Assembly (NCBI GenBank): GCA_022457155.1
Contig: JAJGOT010000135.1
Span: 775,001-839,000 of the forward strand
Source of the DNA: Cladopsammia gracilis
Taxonomy: Eukaryota; Cnidaria; Anthozoa; Scleractinia; Dendrophylliidae
DNA: 64,000 bases
Direction: 5' to 3'
Shown: positions 1 through 9,479 of the stretch, piece by piece
Position numbering within the stretch: the first letter of the stretch is position 1
Layout: the number at the start of each line of letters is the position of its first letter
The notes under the pieces: generated by a model
Databases searched by the model: none
Told to the model about the DNA's origin: nothing
The model's input: only the letters and a program-made list of their open reading frames with translations
Position numbers and translations under genes: made by a program

Positions 1-311
1 GTTAGATGGAACTTCCACGAGCGAATATGTTTGCGTTGTTATATTGAACTTTCACGAGCGAATATGTTTCCGCTGTTTAATGGAGCTTCCACTGGCGAAT
101 ATGTTTACGCTGTTAGATGGAATTTTCACGAGCGAATATGTTTACGCTGTTATACGGAATTTCCACGAGCGAATATGTTTACGCTGTTATATGGTTCTTT
201 ACATGAGCCAATATGTTTACGCTGTTTAACGGAATTTTTACTAGCGAATACGTTCGCGCTGTTATATGGTACTTTTCATCATAAAATTTTTTCGAGCGAA
301 TATGTTTGCGC
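1..311. repeat. ~40-bp minisatellite, left block
   Basis: About eight imperfect units of 35-45 bp share the core CGAGCGAATATGTTTRCGCT followed by TGTT and a variable AT-rich spacer ending in GGAACTTTCA-like sequence. All three forward frames are nearly open and give repetitive peptides such as FHERICLRC, which are a by-product of unit length and not a gene. The block is cut at 311 by the BEL/Pao element and resumes at 6396. Confidence 0.85.
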
Positions 312-599
312 TGTTAGGAATTGCCTCCAAAGCTGAATGATTTTCTAACACACTCACAGAAATCCCGATTCACTGGTTTTATTTCTTTCTCCCCGTCTCT
401 TCTTAATTCTCACAGTACACTACAATCTGTTCTCAATTTCTCCTTTCTATTGTTCTTTGTACTTTCAGTTCCAAAGTTCAAGGCTATCAGGTTCCAACGT
501 CACTTAACACTTCTTTTAAATCACGTCACTTAATCAAATAAAGCTTAAACTCATGTTTACAAAGATAATGGTAATAAAAACACCGCACAATTTCCGACA
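312..599 (-). repeat. 3' LTR of the BEL/Pao element
   Basis: The 288-bp repeat is identical to 6108-6395 except for one base. In element orientation it starts TGTCGGAAATTG and ends CCTAACA. An AATAAA signal lies on the minus strand near 378-383, consistent with a polyadenylation signal inside the LTR. Confidence 0.92.
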
Positions 600-609
600 C
601 CCTCCCCCC
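600..609 (-). other. Polypurine tract of the BEL/Pao element
   Basis: On the minus strand GGGGGGAGGG directly precedes the 3' LTR. This is where plus-strand DNA synthesis is primed in LTR retroelements. Position and composition are seen; function is inferred. Confidence 0.7.
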
Positions 610-762
610 ATATGTCTACATTTAGGAGGCATATGTTGCGTTTATCTCTAGAAACTGAATCAAAACTAAACGTTCTTGTATTAAAGTGAAATCGATAAAA
701 AGAAAGAAAGGATCAATGTTCAAACTCTACACAGAGTCGTCTTAAATTCAAATGTTCAATGC

Positions 763-3700
763 TCAATTGGCTTGCTCTTCGTCAGCAATATCTTGCATTC
801 GTACTCTCGCTGCAATTGCTGCGTCACGGGTGGGTCTGAACTCTCGAGCCTCCGGGTTTAGCTGTTCCTGGGGTGTCAAGGGCGTCCGGTCGCACGACAG
901 TTCCAAGGGGTAGAGATGATTTACTGCTCTCTCTAGGTGACCACCTCCCGCCCGCAGCTTAACTCCTCGAACCACTCCATCCCGGCCAGTGTACAGCTTC
1001 TCAACTATCCCCAGTTGCCATTTCCCTCTGTTTCGATCTTCCGAATGAACTGTAACAACATCACCAACAGTCAAAGTGCTTCCCTTCCCGTCATGTTTCA
1101 AGTTATGTCGCTCGCGAAGGCCTCTGAGGTACTCCTTGGTCCACCTGTTCCACATGGCGTCTTTACACCTTTTCATGTACTTGGCCCGTTTACGTAGATC
1201 ACGAAGCTCACGATGTGGTTCTTTCTCTGGTAGGATGGTGGTACCGATGAACTGCATACTGTTAGGTGTAATCAAAGGTAACTGAACATCATCCTCCACG
1301 TAACCTAGAGGACGGTTGTTTAAGGTCACTTCCACATCCAGGAGTACATCTTCAAGTTCCGTCCAGCTGAGGCGACCATTGCCAATCGTTTTGTTAAGGG
1401 AACGCTTCACAAGGCCAACTAACCGCTCGAACTGACCGCCCCACCATGGGGCGCGGCTCAAATTGAATTGCCACTTGATGTTCTCAGTCGACAGGTAATG
1501 GTGAAACTTCTCATCTCGCTGGACTTGTTTTAGCCAACTTGCTGCGGCGACAAACGTTTTGGCATTGTCCGAATAAATCTTCTCTGGCCTTCCTTTCCTG
1601 GCTATTAGGCGCTTTAGGCTTCTTAGAAACTCGCTAGTCTCCATGCTCTTGCTGAGTTCCAAATAGAGTGCTCGCGTGAGGCTGCAAGCGTAAAGGATTA
1701 TGTATGCCTTTCCTTCTTTCTTCTGGGTCACACGGTACTTGATAGGTCCCGCGAAGTCAACTCCGACAACTTGAAAGGCGCGATTTCCCTCGGTTCTGTC
1801 TCGCGGTAAGTTCCCAGGTGGTGGTCTAGCAGCGGCTCTAACTTGGAAACGGCGACAACCATAACACTGCTTAATCACTTTTTTGGTCAGACGTCTGAGC
1901 CTCGGCACCCAATAACGCTCTCTGATGCGCGCCATTGTCAAACCGACTCCCCCATGCAAAGTACGACGATGGGCTTCTTCAACGAGTTTCACTGTGTAGG
2001 GGTGCGTGTCAGGCAGATAGACTGGGAAGTGTCCCTGAACTCGACCGCGACAGACGAGAATCCCCTGCTCATTCTCTTTTAACCCCAGCCTTTGTCGATC
2101 TTCTGTCACTTCGTCACCTTGACTCTCTTGAGCGCGCTTGGTCCAAAACAGGTGTTGTTTATTAATCTCGTCGGTTGTCAGTGGACCCCCCATTCTTTCT
2201 TGTTTCTTTAGGCGTGAATTTCGTATGAATCTCGCGACCCAGGCGACAATTCTTAACGTCTTGGTCAGGCTAAACTTTCCCAGCAGATCATCAAGGCAGT
2301 CAGTTGATGCAGTGACTCCATTAAAAAGCTCTTTGGTAACTTTAGCCTCTGTTTGGCTCTCAGGAGTGGCGCTTGTCACGATGTCTGTAGGCCACTTGTC
2401 TTTGTCTGAAAGCCACTCCGGTCCTTGCCACCACAGCTTGCTGTCATCGACTTGCCCTCCTCGACTTCCCAGGTCTGCCGGATTTTCCTTGGTGGGTACA
2501 TGGCGCCAACTGATCTCTGAATGCCCTTGTATTTTCATCACTCTGTTTGCAACGAACTGTTTGTACTCGCCGCCACCCTTTATCCAATGGAGAGCCACTG
2601 AGCTGTCCAGCCATCCATAGCTCTGTTTCACAGGAAAACCCTGAAGCGCGCTTCCTACGTTTGTGATAAGATTTGCTGCCATATGCGCCGACACCAGCTC
2701 TAATCGCGGAATGGTGAGCCCCTGCTTCGCTAGTCGAGCTCTTGCAGTAACCAATCCCTGGCTCACACCCGATGGCTGTCTCACAACTGCATGCACTGTT
2801 GCACACACTCCGTTCTTACTTGCATCCCCGAAGGCGTGAAGCTCGATTTCTTCAATCTGCTCTTGCGCACACGTTAAGGCCCTTGCTACCATGACCTCGG
2901 CTGGTAACTCCTTCTTCCATCGTGTCCACTGGTTTGCTAGCTGTGGGGGTAGCGGTGCATCCCAGGCCACTTTCACGTTGCATACATCTCTGTAGATGAA
3001 CTTTCCCTTGATAGTTAAAGGCGCCGCAAGACCAAGGGGATCGTAGATTTTTGCTAGATTACGCAACAATGCTCTTTTGGACGCGACTACATCATTTTGA
3101 GGCAAAACGACACTGATCTGGTCTTCCTGTTTGTCCCACGGGAGTCCAAGCAAACCACCGGTCTTTGCTTTTGATTGGCCGACCTGCTGTTTGGCAAACG
3201 TGCCCTCATCTTCGACTCCTCTTTCACTCTCTTCTAACTCGGCAACATTCGAGTGCCACTTGTGCAGTGTGAACTTAGCATCCGCGAAGATTTTAATAGC
3301 TCCCTCTTTCAGCTGCTGCGCCTCAGGTACTGTTGGTTTCCCGCTGATCAGATCGTCTACATACAGGCTTTTTCGCAGTTCAGCAACAAGTTGTGGCATG
3401 CGAGTTTCCCAGGTTTCAAGATGACACTGTATCACTCCCCCAAGGAGAAACGGAGAAGGCACAAGACCAAACAGCGCTCGAGTAAATCTCAACACTTCTA
3501 CTTCAGAATGTTCACTGGTCTTCCAATGAAACCTGAGTGCATCTCTCTCTTCCTTCTTGATGCGCACCTGAAGAAAGGCCTGTTGCAGGTCCCCAGTGAT
3601 AAGTACTGGATGGAAACGCATGCGTACTAAAACACTCCACAGGTGATTCTGAAGCGGCGGCCCGGCATACAGACAATCATTTAAGCTTGGAACTTGGGGG

Positions 3701-4068
3701 TTCGCGCGAGATGAGGCGTCATAAACGATCCTTAGCTTTGTAGTTTCAGCTCCCATACGAATCACCGGCTTGTGGGGTATGTAGAATTCTTTTCCCTGCG
3801 GCGGATCACTTGCGACTTCTACTATTCCCTCGGACTTCTGTTTTCCGATGATCTCTGCATAACTCTCGGTCACATCCAAGCGTCGAAGTCTGTTCTGGAG
3901 GTTGCTGAGCCTTCGCAAACTGACTGCTTTATTGTTCGGTAAAGGCGGGTGGTTACCTTTCCATGGCAGCGAGGCTTCATACCAGCCTTCGGGATGTCGT
4001 ACCAATTGCTCTCGGAACTCTGCGGTAGACTGCGCGCTGATCATGTTCTGGGGTGTCTTCAAGCCCAA
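763..4068 (-). CDS. BEL/Pao Pol: RT, RNase H, integrase
   Basis: This 1101-codon frame is the main polymerase part of the element. Reverse transcriptase has motif A ITGDLQQAF (about 157-165) and the catalytic YVDD (236-239). The RNase H-like region follows, with HAFGDAS (411-417), the RLELV glutamate (457) and WLDSS (486-490). The integrase has an HHCC zinc site (H700, H705, C735, C738) and a DDE triad in VGVDFAGP (D771), YSDNAK (D834) and GGQFERLVG (E881). A basic C-terminal segment with a chromo-like TVGDVVTV stretch ends the protein. The listed start lies inside the upstream domain: the true N-terminus comes from the frame at 3977-4375, and the two overlap out of frame at about 3977-4068. 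One surplus base in the GG at 4024-4025 (plus strand) would explain the break. Confidence 0.92.
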   Translation of the reverse strand: MGLKTPQNMISAQSTAEFREQLVRHPEGWYEASLPWKGNHPPLPNNKAVSLRRLSNLQNRLRRLDVTESYAEIIGKQKSEGIVEVASDPPQGKEFYIPHKPVIRMGAETTKLRIVYDASSRANPQVPSLNDCLYAGPPLQNHLWSVLVRMRFHPVLITGDLQQAFLQVRIKKEERDALRFHWKTSEHSEVEVLRFTRALFGLVPSPFLLGGVIQCHLETWETRMPQLVAELRKSLYVDDLISGKPTVPEAQQLKEGAIKIFADAKFTLHKWHSNVAELEESERGVEDEGTFAKQQVGQSKAKTGGLLGLPWDKQEDQISVVLPQNDVVASKRALLRNLAKIYDPLGLAAPLTIKGKFIYRDVCNVKVAWDAPLPPQLANQWTRWKKELPAEVMVARALTCAQEQIEEIELHAFGDASKNGVCATVHAVVRQPSGVSQGLVTARARLAKQGLTIPRLELVSAHMAANLITNVGSALQGFPVKQSYGWLDSSVALHWIKGGGEYKQFVANRVMKIQGHSEISWRHVPTKENPADLGSRGGQVDDSKLWWQGPEWLSDKDKWPTDIVTSATPESQTEAKVTKELFNGVTASTDCLDDLLGKFSLTKTLRIVAWVARFIRNSRLKKQERMGGPLTTDEINKQHLFWTKRAQESQGDEVTEDRQRLGLKENEQGILVCRGRVQGHFPVYLPDTHPYTVKLVEEAHRRTLHGGVGLTMARIRERYWVPRLRRLTKKVIKQCYGCRRFQVRAAARPPPGNLPRDRTEGNRAFQVVGVDFAGPIKYRVTQKKEGKAYIILYACSLTRALYLELSKSMETSEFLRSLKRLIARKGRPEKIYSDNAKTFVAAASWLKQVQRDEKFHHYLSTENIKWQFNLSRAPWWGGQFERLVGLVKRSLNKTIGNGRLSWTELEDVLLDVEVTLNNRPLGYVEDDVQLPLITPNSMQFIGTTILPEKEPHRELRDLRKRAKYMKRCKDAMWNRWTKEYLRGLRERHNLKHDGKGSTLTVGDVVTVHSEDRNRGKWQLGIVEKLYTGRDGVVRGVKLRAGGGHLERAVNHLYPLELSCDRTPLTPQEQLNPEAREFRPTRDAAIAARVRMQDIADEEQAN

Positions 4069-4375
4069 GAACGTCTAACCGACAAAGTTCTGCATAGTCC
4101 ACGTGACTCGTTTGGGTCAGCAGCATATTCCCGTGGTCAATCTCAGTTCCCGGTGACATAATAGTCCACCCCAGCTTAGTCTTCTCTGCCACTGGTTCCC
4201 CTGGGAGTCCAACGCGCGGCCGTTCGGACGTCTTGATCGCTGCATACTCGCTCGCCCCTAATATCAGATGTACTGGGAGATGTGGCTTAGGGTCGCAGTC
4301 CGTCATCTCAACTCCCTTTAGATGATCGTACGAATTGATAATCTTTTGATAGTGTGGGTTATCGATCATCAGCAA
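3977..4375 (-). CDS. BEL/Pao Pol: segment between protease and RT
   Basis: The frame begins just after an in-frame UAG (4391-4393) and has recognisable BEL/Pao sequence: LMIDNPHYQ, then LPVHLILGASEYA and KTKLGWTIMSPG, which in this family join the retropepsin-like domain to the RT. It runs in the same frame as 4391-5008, so only the stop codon separates them. At its 3' end the family sequence passes into the frame of 763-4068. It is therefore a middle piece of one polyprotein, not a separate gene. Confidence 0.8.
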   Translation of the reverse strand: MLMIDNPHYQKIINSYDHLKGVEMTDCDPKPHLPVHLILGASEYAAIKTSERPRVGLPGEPVAEKTKLGWTIMSPGTEIDHGNMLLTQTSHVDYAELCRLDVLGLEDTPEHDQRAVYRRVPRAIGTTSRRLV

Positions 4376-4390
4376 TTCCCGTCTTTCAAC

Positions 4391-5008
4391 CTAGGTAACA
4401 TCAACGTTCAATTCTTCACTGCCATCAGTTGAGCGTACTTTGATTGTGGAAAGTTCTACTTCACGTGTGGTCGATCCCAGCATCATTTCTATTCGACGAA
4501 CTTCTTTTGCACGAGAGCGCTTGGGAAGTTTCTCCAACAGCGCGGCCGAAGCATATGAACTCCCAGCTCCTGTATCTAGAAGTGCACGACACAGTACTCC
4601 CTCCACGCTTACTTTCACAACAGGATAAACCACACGACCTTTGTTCCCGGTAGCTGTCAACAATTGGTCTCCTTGGTTGCAAATCGATGTATGATGTTTC
4701 TGTCTGCATTTCTGGCAACGCATTTTACTCTTGCATTCGGCAGCATGGTGTTTCGGCCCAGTACAATTAAAGCACATTCGTTTCCGCGCGAGCATTCTCT
4801 TCCTCTCGTCCATCGTGGATACGCGCGTGCAATCCCGCGAGATGTGATTGGCGTCATCACAGTAAACACAAAGGCGCTGGTTTCTATCTTCTGCATGGTA
4901 CAGGGGAGATTTTTTCTCAGGGCGCTTAGGGAGCATAGACTTGTTTGCGATGTTATTTTCTTCAGTCGCTGGGTTTACATCTCTCCATTTCTTCAGGGCC
5001 TGGGTCAA
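4391..5008 (-). CDS. BEL/Pao Gag zinc knuckles and aspartic protease
   Basis: The 205-codon frame holds cysteine-histidine knuckles (CVYCDDANHISRDC, CFNCTGPKHHAAEC, CQKCRQKHHTSIC) typical of Gag nucleocapsid, followed by a retropepsin-like aspartic protease with LLDTGAGSSYAS around residue 141. It overlaps the Gag frame at 4962-5008 in a different frame and ends at a UAG in the middle of the protease region. Known BEL/Pao polyproteins are read in one frame here, so both breaks look like mutations or base-calling errors, though recoding cannot be excluded. Confidence 0.88.
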   Translation of the reverse strand: MTQALKKWRDVNPATEENNIANKSMLPKRPEKKSPLYHAEDRNQRLCVYCDDANHISRDCTRVSTMDERKRMLARKRMCFNCTGPKHHAAECKSKMRCQKCRQKHHTSICNQGDQLLTATGNKGRVVYPVVKVSVEGVLCRALLDTGAGSSYASAALLEKLPKRSRAKEVRRIEMMLGSTTREVELSTIKVRSTDGSEELNVDVT

Positions 5009-5954
5009 ACGAGGTAAATCCCAGTCTTGCCAGTTTTTCTTGTCCCCTGACCAGATCGGCTTTAATTCCTTTTAATTTGTCTAGCACGCTTCTTGTCATC
5101 CCGTTTACTCTCTCGAGTTTTCCAAGTGTTTCCAGTGACTGGACGTTAAATAGCAGGGTTTTATAGAAAGAATTCACTCTGTTCGGGTCGGCGTTTGTCA
5201 CGGTGGGGAGTTGCAGAATGTTATTGACGTAGGCGTTGACAATTTCACTCGTTTTCCCATATTCTTCTTTTATTATGTTTTTCGCTCTTTCGTATCCTTC
5301 TGTATTAAGCGGCAAGCCATCGATATCTGCTCTGACTTTGGGCTCCATTAGCTCTTTCAAGTAGGCGAATTTTGTCACAGGCGCTAATTCCGTTTTGTCG
5401 ATTTCGGCCTCGAATTTATTCCAAAACGGCGGCCAATTTGCAAGTGTTCCGTCGAATTTTGTGATAGAAAGCTTTGGCAGCTTTGCGGTCACGGTTTTCT
5501 TCGCATTTTGTTCTTGCTGACTGGCTTCTACGGCCTTTTGAAATTTCACTTGTTGATCTAACAGCTCACGCTCATGGCTCATTCGCTCCTCGTGTTTCAT
5601 CTTCGCGAGGGCCATTTCCTTTTTATCAGATTCCATCTTGTCTGCCAGTCGCTTGTCTTCTTCCATTTTTCCCACTAGTTGTCTTATTGCCATGGCCCTT
5701 TCATCCGCTTCCTTTAGAAATTTGTCGTGCTCTTTCACCCAAGTGCTGACCTGCTCCTCTGATTCACCATTTGTAAATTTCAGCTCGATAATGGATTCTT
5801 TCACGGTGTGAGCGGACTGCAATTTAGACATTAATAGTGCCTCGTGTCTCGATATCGCTTCTGCGTTTTGGGAAGCGATCACTTCATCATTCTTTGCCAG
5901 AGAGAATTTTAGAGACAGAATCTTTCCGTTAAATTCTTTCGTAAGTTCCTCCAT
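4962..5954 (-). CDS. BEL/Pao Gag
   Basis: The 330-codon frame starts MEELTKEFNG, about 150 bp downstream of the 5' LTR. The first 150 residues are charged and heptad-rich (probable coiled coil). A capsid-like region of the DUF1759 type follows, with FDGTLANWPPFWNKFE, LKELMEP and RVNSFYKTLL. The last 16 residues (after LARLG) do not fit the family; the expected continuation lies in the frame of 4391-5008, so a one-base shift near 5015-5030, next to a GGG run, is likely. Confidence 0.88.
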   Translation of the reverse strand: MEELTKEFNGKILSLKFSLAKNDEVIASQNAEAISRHEALLMSKLQSAHTVKESIIELKFTNGESEEQVSTWVKEHDKFLKEADERAMAIRQLVGKMEEDKRLADKMESDKKEMALAKMKHEERMSHERELLDQQVKFQKAVEASQQEQNAKKTVTAKLPKLSITKFDGTLANWPPFWNKFEAEIDKTELAPVTKFAYLKELMEPKVRADIDGLPLNTEGYERAKNIIKEEYGKTSEIVNAYVNNILQLPTVTNADPNRVNSFYKTLLFNVQSLETLGKLERVNGMTRSVLDKLKGIKADLVRGQEKLARLGFTSFDPGPEEMERCKPSD

Positions 5955-6091
5955 CGCGTTGGCCCTTATTAGCTTTAGCGTTGTTTTGGCCGATTTGCCA
6001 AATCTCAGCGAATTCCTTGATCACGTCGCTATGTACTTGATTTTTCGCAAATCCCTTGCTCTTGTTCGAGCCAAAATCCCAATATGTCCCG

Positions 6092-6103
6092 TCGGAGGTG
6101 CCA
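6092..6103 (-). other. Candidate primer-binding site
   Basis: Four bases after the 5' LTR the minus strand reads TGGCACCTCCGA. A TGG start is what pairing with a tRNA 3' CCA would give. I could not match the rest to a particular tRNA. Confidence 0.4.
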
Positions 6104-6107
6104 GTTG

Positions 6108-6395
6108 TGTTAGGAATTGCCTCCAAAGCTGAATGATTTTCTAACACACTCACAGAAATCCCGATTCACTGGTTTTATTTCTTTCTCCCCGTCTCTTCTT
6201 AATTCTCACAGTACACTACAATCTGTTCTCAATTTCTCCTTTCTATTGTTCTTTGTACTTTCAGTTCCAAAGTTCAAGGCTATCAGGTTCCAACGTCACT
6301 TAACACTTCTTTTAAATCACGTCACTTAATCAAATAAAGCTTACACTCATGTTTACAAAGATAATGGTAATAAAAACACCGCACAATTTCCGACA
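6108..6395 (-). repeat. 5' LTR of the BEL/Pao element
   Basis: This 288-bp LTR is the partner of 312-599, with one difference. It is followed on the plus strand by the gcgc target duplication and then minisatellite sequence, so the right boundary is exact. Confidence 0.92.
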
Positions 6396-6431
6396 GCGCA
6401 GTTTAATGGAATTTTCGCGAGCGAATATGTT

Positions 6432-6908
6432 AAAAAAAGTTAAATTGGTTGCCAGTATCTAGCCAGCTTTATTATCGGAGTGCCACCCTGGCCTTTAAGT
6501 GTATGACAGGCTGTGCCCCTGACTACTTGATATCTAAATTTATTAAGCGTGAAAATATTAGTAACCGTTCAACTAGAAATTCTCAACAATTAAACATTCC
6601 TTTATTTAGAACTGCTTCTGGCCAGAGGACATTTTATTATCGCACTGTTAACATTTGGAACTCATTGGACCCTATTTTAAAATTTAGTAAATCTGTCTCG
6701 GTTTTTAAGAAAGTTTTAAAGCGCAAGCTTCTTAAGGAATTTTTAGAATCTTAACTTAATTCAATTTATATTTGTAAATATGATTTATATTTATGATCAT
6801 AATGTAATTAGTTATTTTTCGATTATTCTTGTTAGTTAGTTTTAATTATCTTTGAAAAGCCCCTTTGGAGAAAGGTGATAAAGTATGTATGTATGTATGT
6901 ATGTATGT
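6432..6908 (+). mobile_element. 5'-truncated LINE, 3' end with RT tail
   Basis: The frame at 6449-6754 ends the ORF2 of a CR1/L2-like LINE: SATLAFKCMTGCAPDYL, then RTASGQRTFYYRTVNIWNSL and a basic C-terminus KVLKRKLLKEFLES. A 150-bp AT-rich 3' UTR follows and the element ends in a (TATG)n tail at 6884-6908. The 5' side is cut directly against the minisatellite, as in abortive target-primed reverse transcription. Only the last 100 residues of the protein remain. Confidence 0.8.
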
Positions 6909-7130
6909 ACGCTGTTATACGGAACTTCCACGAGCGAGTATGTTTATGCTGTTATATGGAACTTTCACGTGCGAATGTTTGCGCTGTTAGATGGAATTAT
7001 CACGAGCGAATATGTTTACAATGTTTAATGGAACTTTCGCGAGCGAATATGTTTACGCTGTTATACCGAACCTCCCCGAGCAAATATGCTTGCGCTGTTA
7101 TATGTTATATGTTATATGTTATATGTTATA

Positions 7131-7187
7131 AGGACTCCGTGAATAAATAAAGTTATTGTATTGTATTGTATATGTATGTATGTATGG
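7131..7187 (+). mobile_element. LINE 3'-terminal scrap
   Basis: AGGACTCCGTGAATAAATAA and a TTGTA-type tail match the common 3' end of LINEs in such genomes. Only the tail is present, and it is joined to minisatellite on both sides. Confidence 0.5.
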
Positions 7188-8908
7188 AACTTTCACGAGC
7201 GAATATGTTTGCGTTGTTTGATGGAATTTTCACGGGCCGGCGAATCCGTTTACGCTGTTTAATGGAATTTTCACGAGCAAATATGTTTGCGCTGTTAGAT
7301 GGTCTTTCATGAGCTAATATGTTTACGATGTTTAACGGAATTTGCACTAGCGAATACGCTCGCGCTGTTATATGGTACTTTTCATGAGCGAATATGTTCG
7401 CGCTGTTTAACGAAAATTTTACAAGCGTATGTGTTTCCGCTGTCGTATGGAGTTTTCACGAGCGTATGTGTTTCTCTTATTTACGCTGTTATATGGACTT
7501 TTTTCTCTGGCAACATTGTTTGCGCTGGTAAATGGACCTCTTCTCACAAGCGAATGTGTTTACGCGGTTGTATCAAGGTTTCCCTTGCATGGCGAATATG
7601 TTCTGCGCCGTTTTACGGACTTTTTCACTAGAAAAATTTATTTGCACTGGTCAAGTGAATTTCCACGGACATATATATACGAATATGTTTGCGCTGTTTA
7701 ACGGATTTTTTCATTAGCAAATTTGTCTCGCGGGTCTATGGAGCTCTCGCGGACTAGTGTGTTTACGCTATTAAAGGGACATTTTCACTAACGGATTTGT
7801 TTGCGCTGGTCATGGAATTTGTCGCTAGCACATATGTTTGCGCTGTGGAATGGACCCGTTCACTACATAATTTGGCAAGGTATTTTTTATTTGCGCGGCC
7901 TTTCGCAATTTTTTCACGGCTGCTTTGTTTTAGCTGTTAATTGGAGTTTCCACAAGAGCATGTGTTTTGCGCTGCTATATGGAATTTCCCCCAGCAACGC
8001 GTTTGCCTGGGGAGCTCTTCCAGGCCCGACCTTAGTGGACTTCAATTCTAGTCTGTTTTCTAACGCTGTGTTATCTTTTAGTGTCCGTCTATAGTTTGTA
8101 TTCTGTCTGTTTCCGTGGGTGACCTTTTTTGCGAAGCTTCCTCGAAGGGATTGTCTAATATCCTTCATTGCTCTGTCCCTGGACGGGGTATTTTGGGGTT
8201 GCTTCGCTTTGGGGTTATACCCATCTCTTAGCGGTGTTTCTTTTTATGTTTTTTTCCTCAATGCTCGGAATTAGGCTGTGCGCCTACGTTTTGTCTGCTT
8301 GCTGGTATTATGTAGGGTTACCCCAAAGCGCGGCGGCCCCGGTGCCCCCATTACATCAAGTTTCCATGTTATTGGTTACGGTCTTGCTAACACGGTTCTT
8401 TTTGGAAACCAAAACCTTTTTGTTGTTTCTTTTGTTTTTGGAGGTAGTCAGACATTCACAGTCAGACTTGCAACGTCCAGGGGTGGGAAAAAGATTCTAC
8501 AACGTTATCCTAACTAGGGCTGTTGCCTTACAGTTACAGTTACAGTTCTCTTTACTTCCTGTGCCCCTGTAGCGGTGGTAGCCGTTAGTACTCAAATGTG
8601 GCTTACAGCGCGGTTACTATTTTTCTGTCCTGTTTCTTATTATAAGGCTCCCTTCCATTAATTCAGTGCTACCACAAGGATAGACCTTCTCAAAGTCCGT
8701 TTTGCCGGTTTTAGTTTGCGGCAAGTCTACCTACAAGGAGGGAGGATTTTCTGAGTTATGGGAGGAGGACACATTATCTTCATGATCTTCTGCTTCATGC
8801 TTACCCTATTTCTGAGTTTTGGGAGGAAAGTCTACATTTAGGTGCTTCCACTCTGGTTTTTCCTAGCACACTCTGCTTCCGGTGTGTTGCCAGGGAGCTT
8901 TAGCCGAA

Positions 8909-8985
8909 GGGCTGGCCTATCCCATATCTTAATATTACATCCTGAGGCATTGTTAGTTGGTAGCCCCGGTGAGAATATATCACTA
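8909..8985. repeat. 77-bp direct repeat, copy 1
   Basis: The sequence from GGGCTGGCCTATCCC to GAGAATATATCACTA recurs at 9248-9324 with one mismatch (ATATTACATC against ATATAACATC). The two copies are 339 bp apart. Confidence 0.85.
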
Positions 8986-8997
8986 TTCTCACCGGGG
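8964..8997. repeat. Perfect 13-bp hairpin
   Basis: CCCCGGTGAGAAT (8964-8976) and its exact reverse complement ATTCTCACCGGGG (8985-8997) flank an 8-base loop. The second copy of the direct repeat keeps only the left arm, so the palindrome exists once. Confidence 0.85.
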
Positions 8998-9247
8998 ATT
9001 CCTTCAAACAATGGCGAAGTTCGACATATTACGTAACTTTAAACCCCAAGAATAGTAGCGTGGGAATGGGTTGCGCAACCTCCGACCACGTTGTTGGCTA
9101 TATAATCTTATTCTTGTGCGATCAGTCCTTCATAACCTCAAAAGTCCTTTCATGGCGCTCGGGGAGGATTAGTTAAGTACGCCCCTCCCTTCTCCCCGCA
9201 GCGATGATAGCGCACGCTCGAGGGAGCTACCTACTTGCTACCGCCTC

Positions 9248-9324
9248 GGGCTGGCCTATCCCATATCTTAATATAACATCCTGAGGCATTGTTAGTTGGT
9301 AGCCCCGGTGAGAATATATCACTA
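9248..9324. repeat. 77-bp direct repeat, copy 2
   Basis: One mismatch from 8909-8985. It ends at the base before AGGGGCGCGG, where the next dispersed repeat begins. Confidence 0.85.
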
Positions 9325-9479
9325 AGGGGCGCGGAAAGTTTACGGCAGAAAATATTTATAAAGCAGAATTTCTCCGATCTAATATCAAATTAGTGACTTA
9401 CTTGCCAATAGAAGTTAACAGAAAAATTATAAGCGAAATCTATTTCCGGAGCGAAAATAAGGGAGACTGCGTCTTAAAT

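Larger units (their letters stand above)
312..6395 (-). mobile_element. Complete BEL/Pao LTR retrotransposon
   Basis: The element is 6084 bp, bounded by two 288-bp LTRs that differ at one position (a in AAGCTTAAACTC on the left, c on the right). LTRs begin TG and end CA. The 4-bp sequence gcgc flanks both sides (308-311 and 6396-6399) as target-site duplication. On the minus strand the order is 5' LTR, primer site, Gag, zinc knuckles plus aspartic protease, RT, RNase H, integrase, polypurine tract, 3' LTR. The domain order and the SLYVDDLISG motif fix the BEL/Pao family. Coding is split over three frames plus one in-frame UAG, so this copy is probably not autonomous unless recoding occurs. 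The near-identical LTRs show recent insertion into the minisatellite. Confidence 0.93.
6396..8000. repeat. ~40-bp minisatellite, right block (interrupted)
   Basis: The same unit as 1-311 resumes after the BEL element at 6396-6431, again at 6909-7097 and 7186-8000. Gaps are filled by a LINE end (6432-6908), a short TTATATG repeat (7098-7130) and a LINE tail (7131-7187). Units are close to the core until about 7420; beyond that they decay (CACTAGCGAATTTGT, GGACTTTTTC variants) and fade out near 8000, as expected for the old edge of an array. Confidence 0.8.
8001..9324. other. Intergenic, no gene seen; two short direct repeats
   Basis: I see no coding region. GC-rich and T-rich stretches alternate, with an inverted motif around GGGTTACCCC. 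The only clear structure is the 77-bp direct repeat pair and the hairpin listed separately. Confidence 0.5.

Noticed and set aside
1..311. Regularly spaced repeats resembling a CRISPR array
   Set aside because: Units are contiguous and imperfect, with no unique spacers, and the context is eukaryotic.
937..4161. Plus-strand open frames across the BEL element
   Set aside because: They are antisense shadows of the Pol frame, which has clear RT and integrase motifs.
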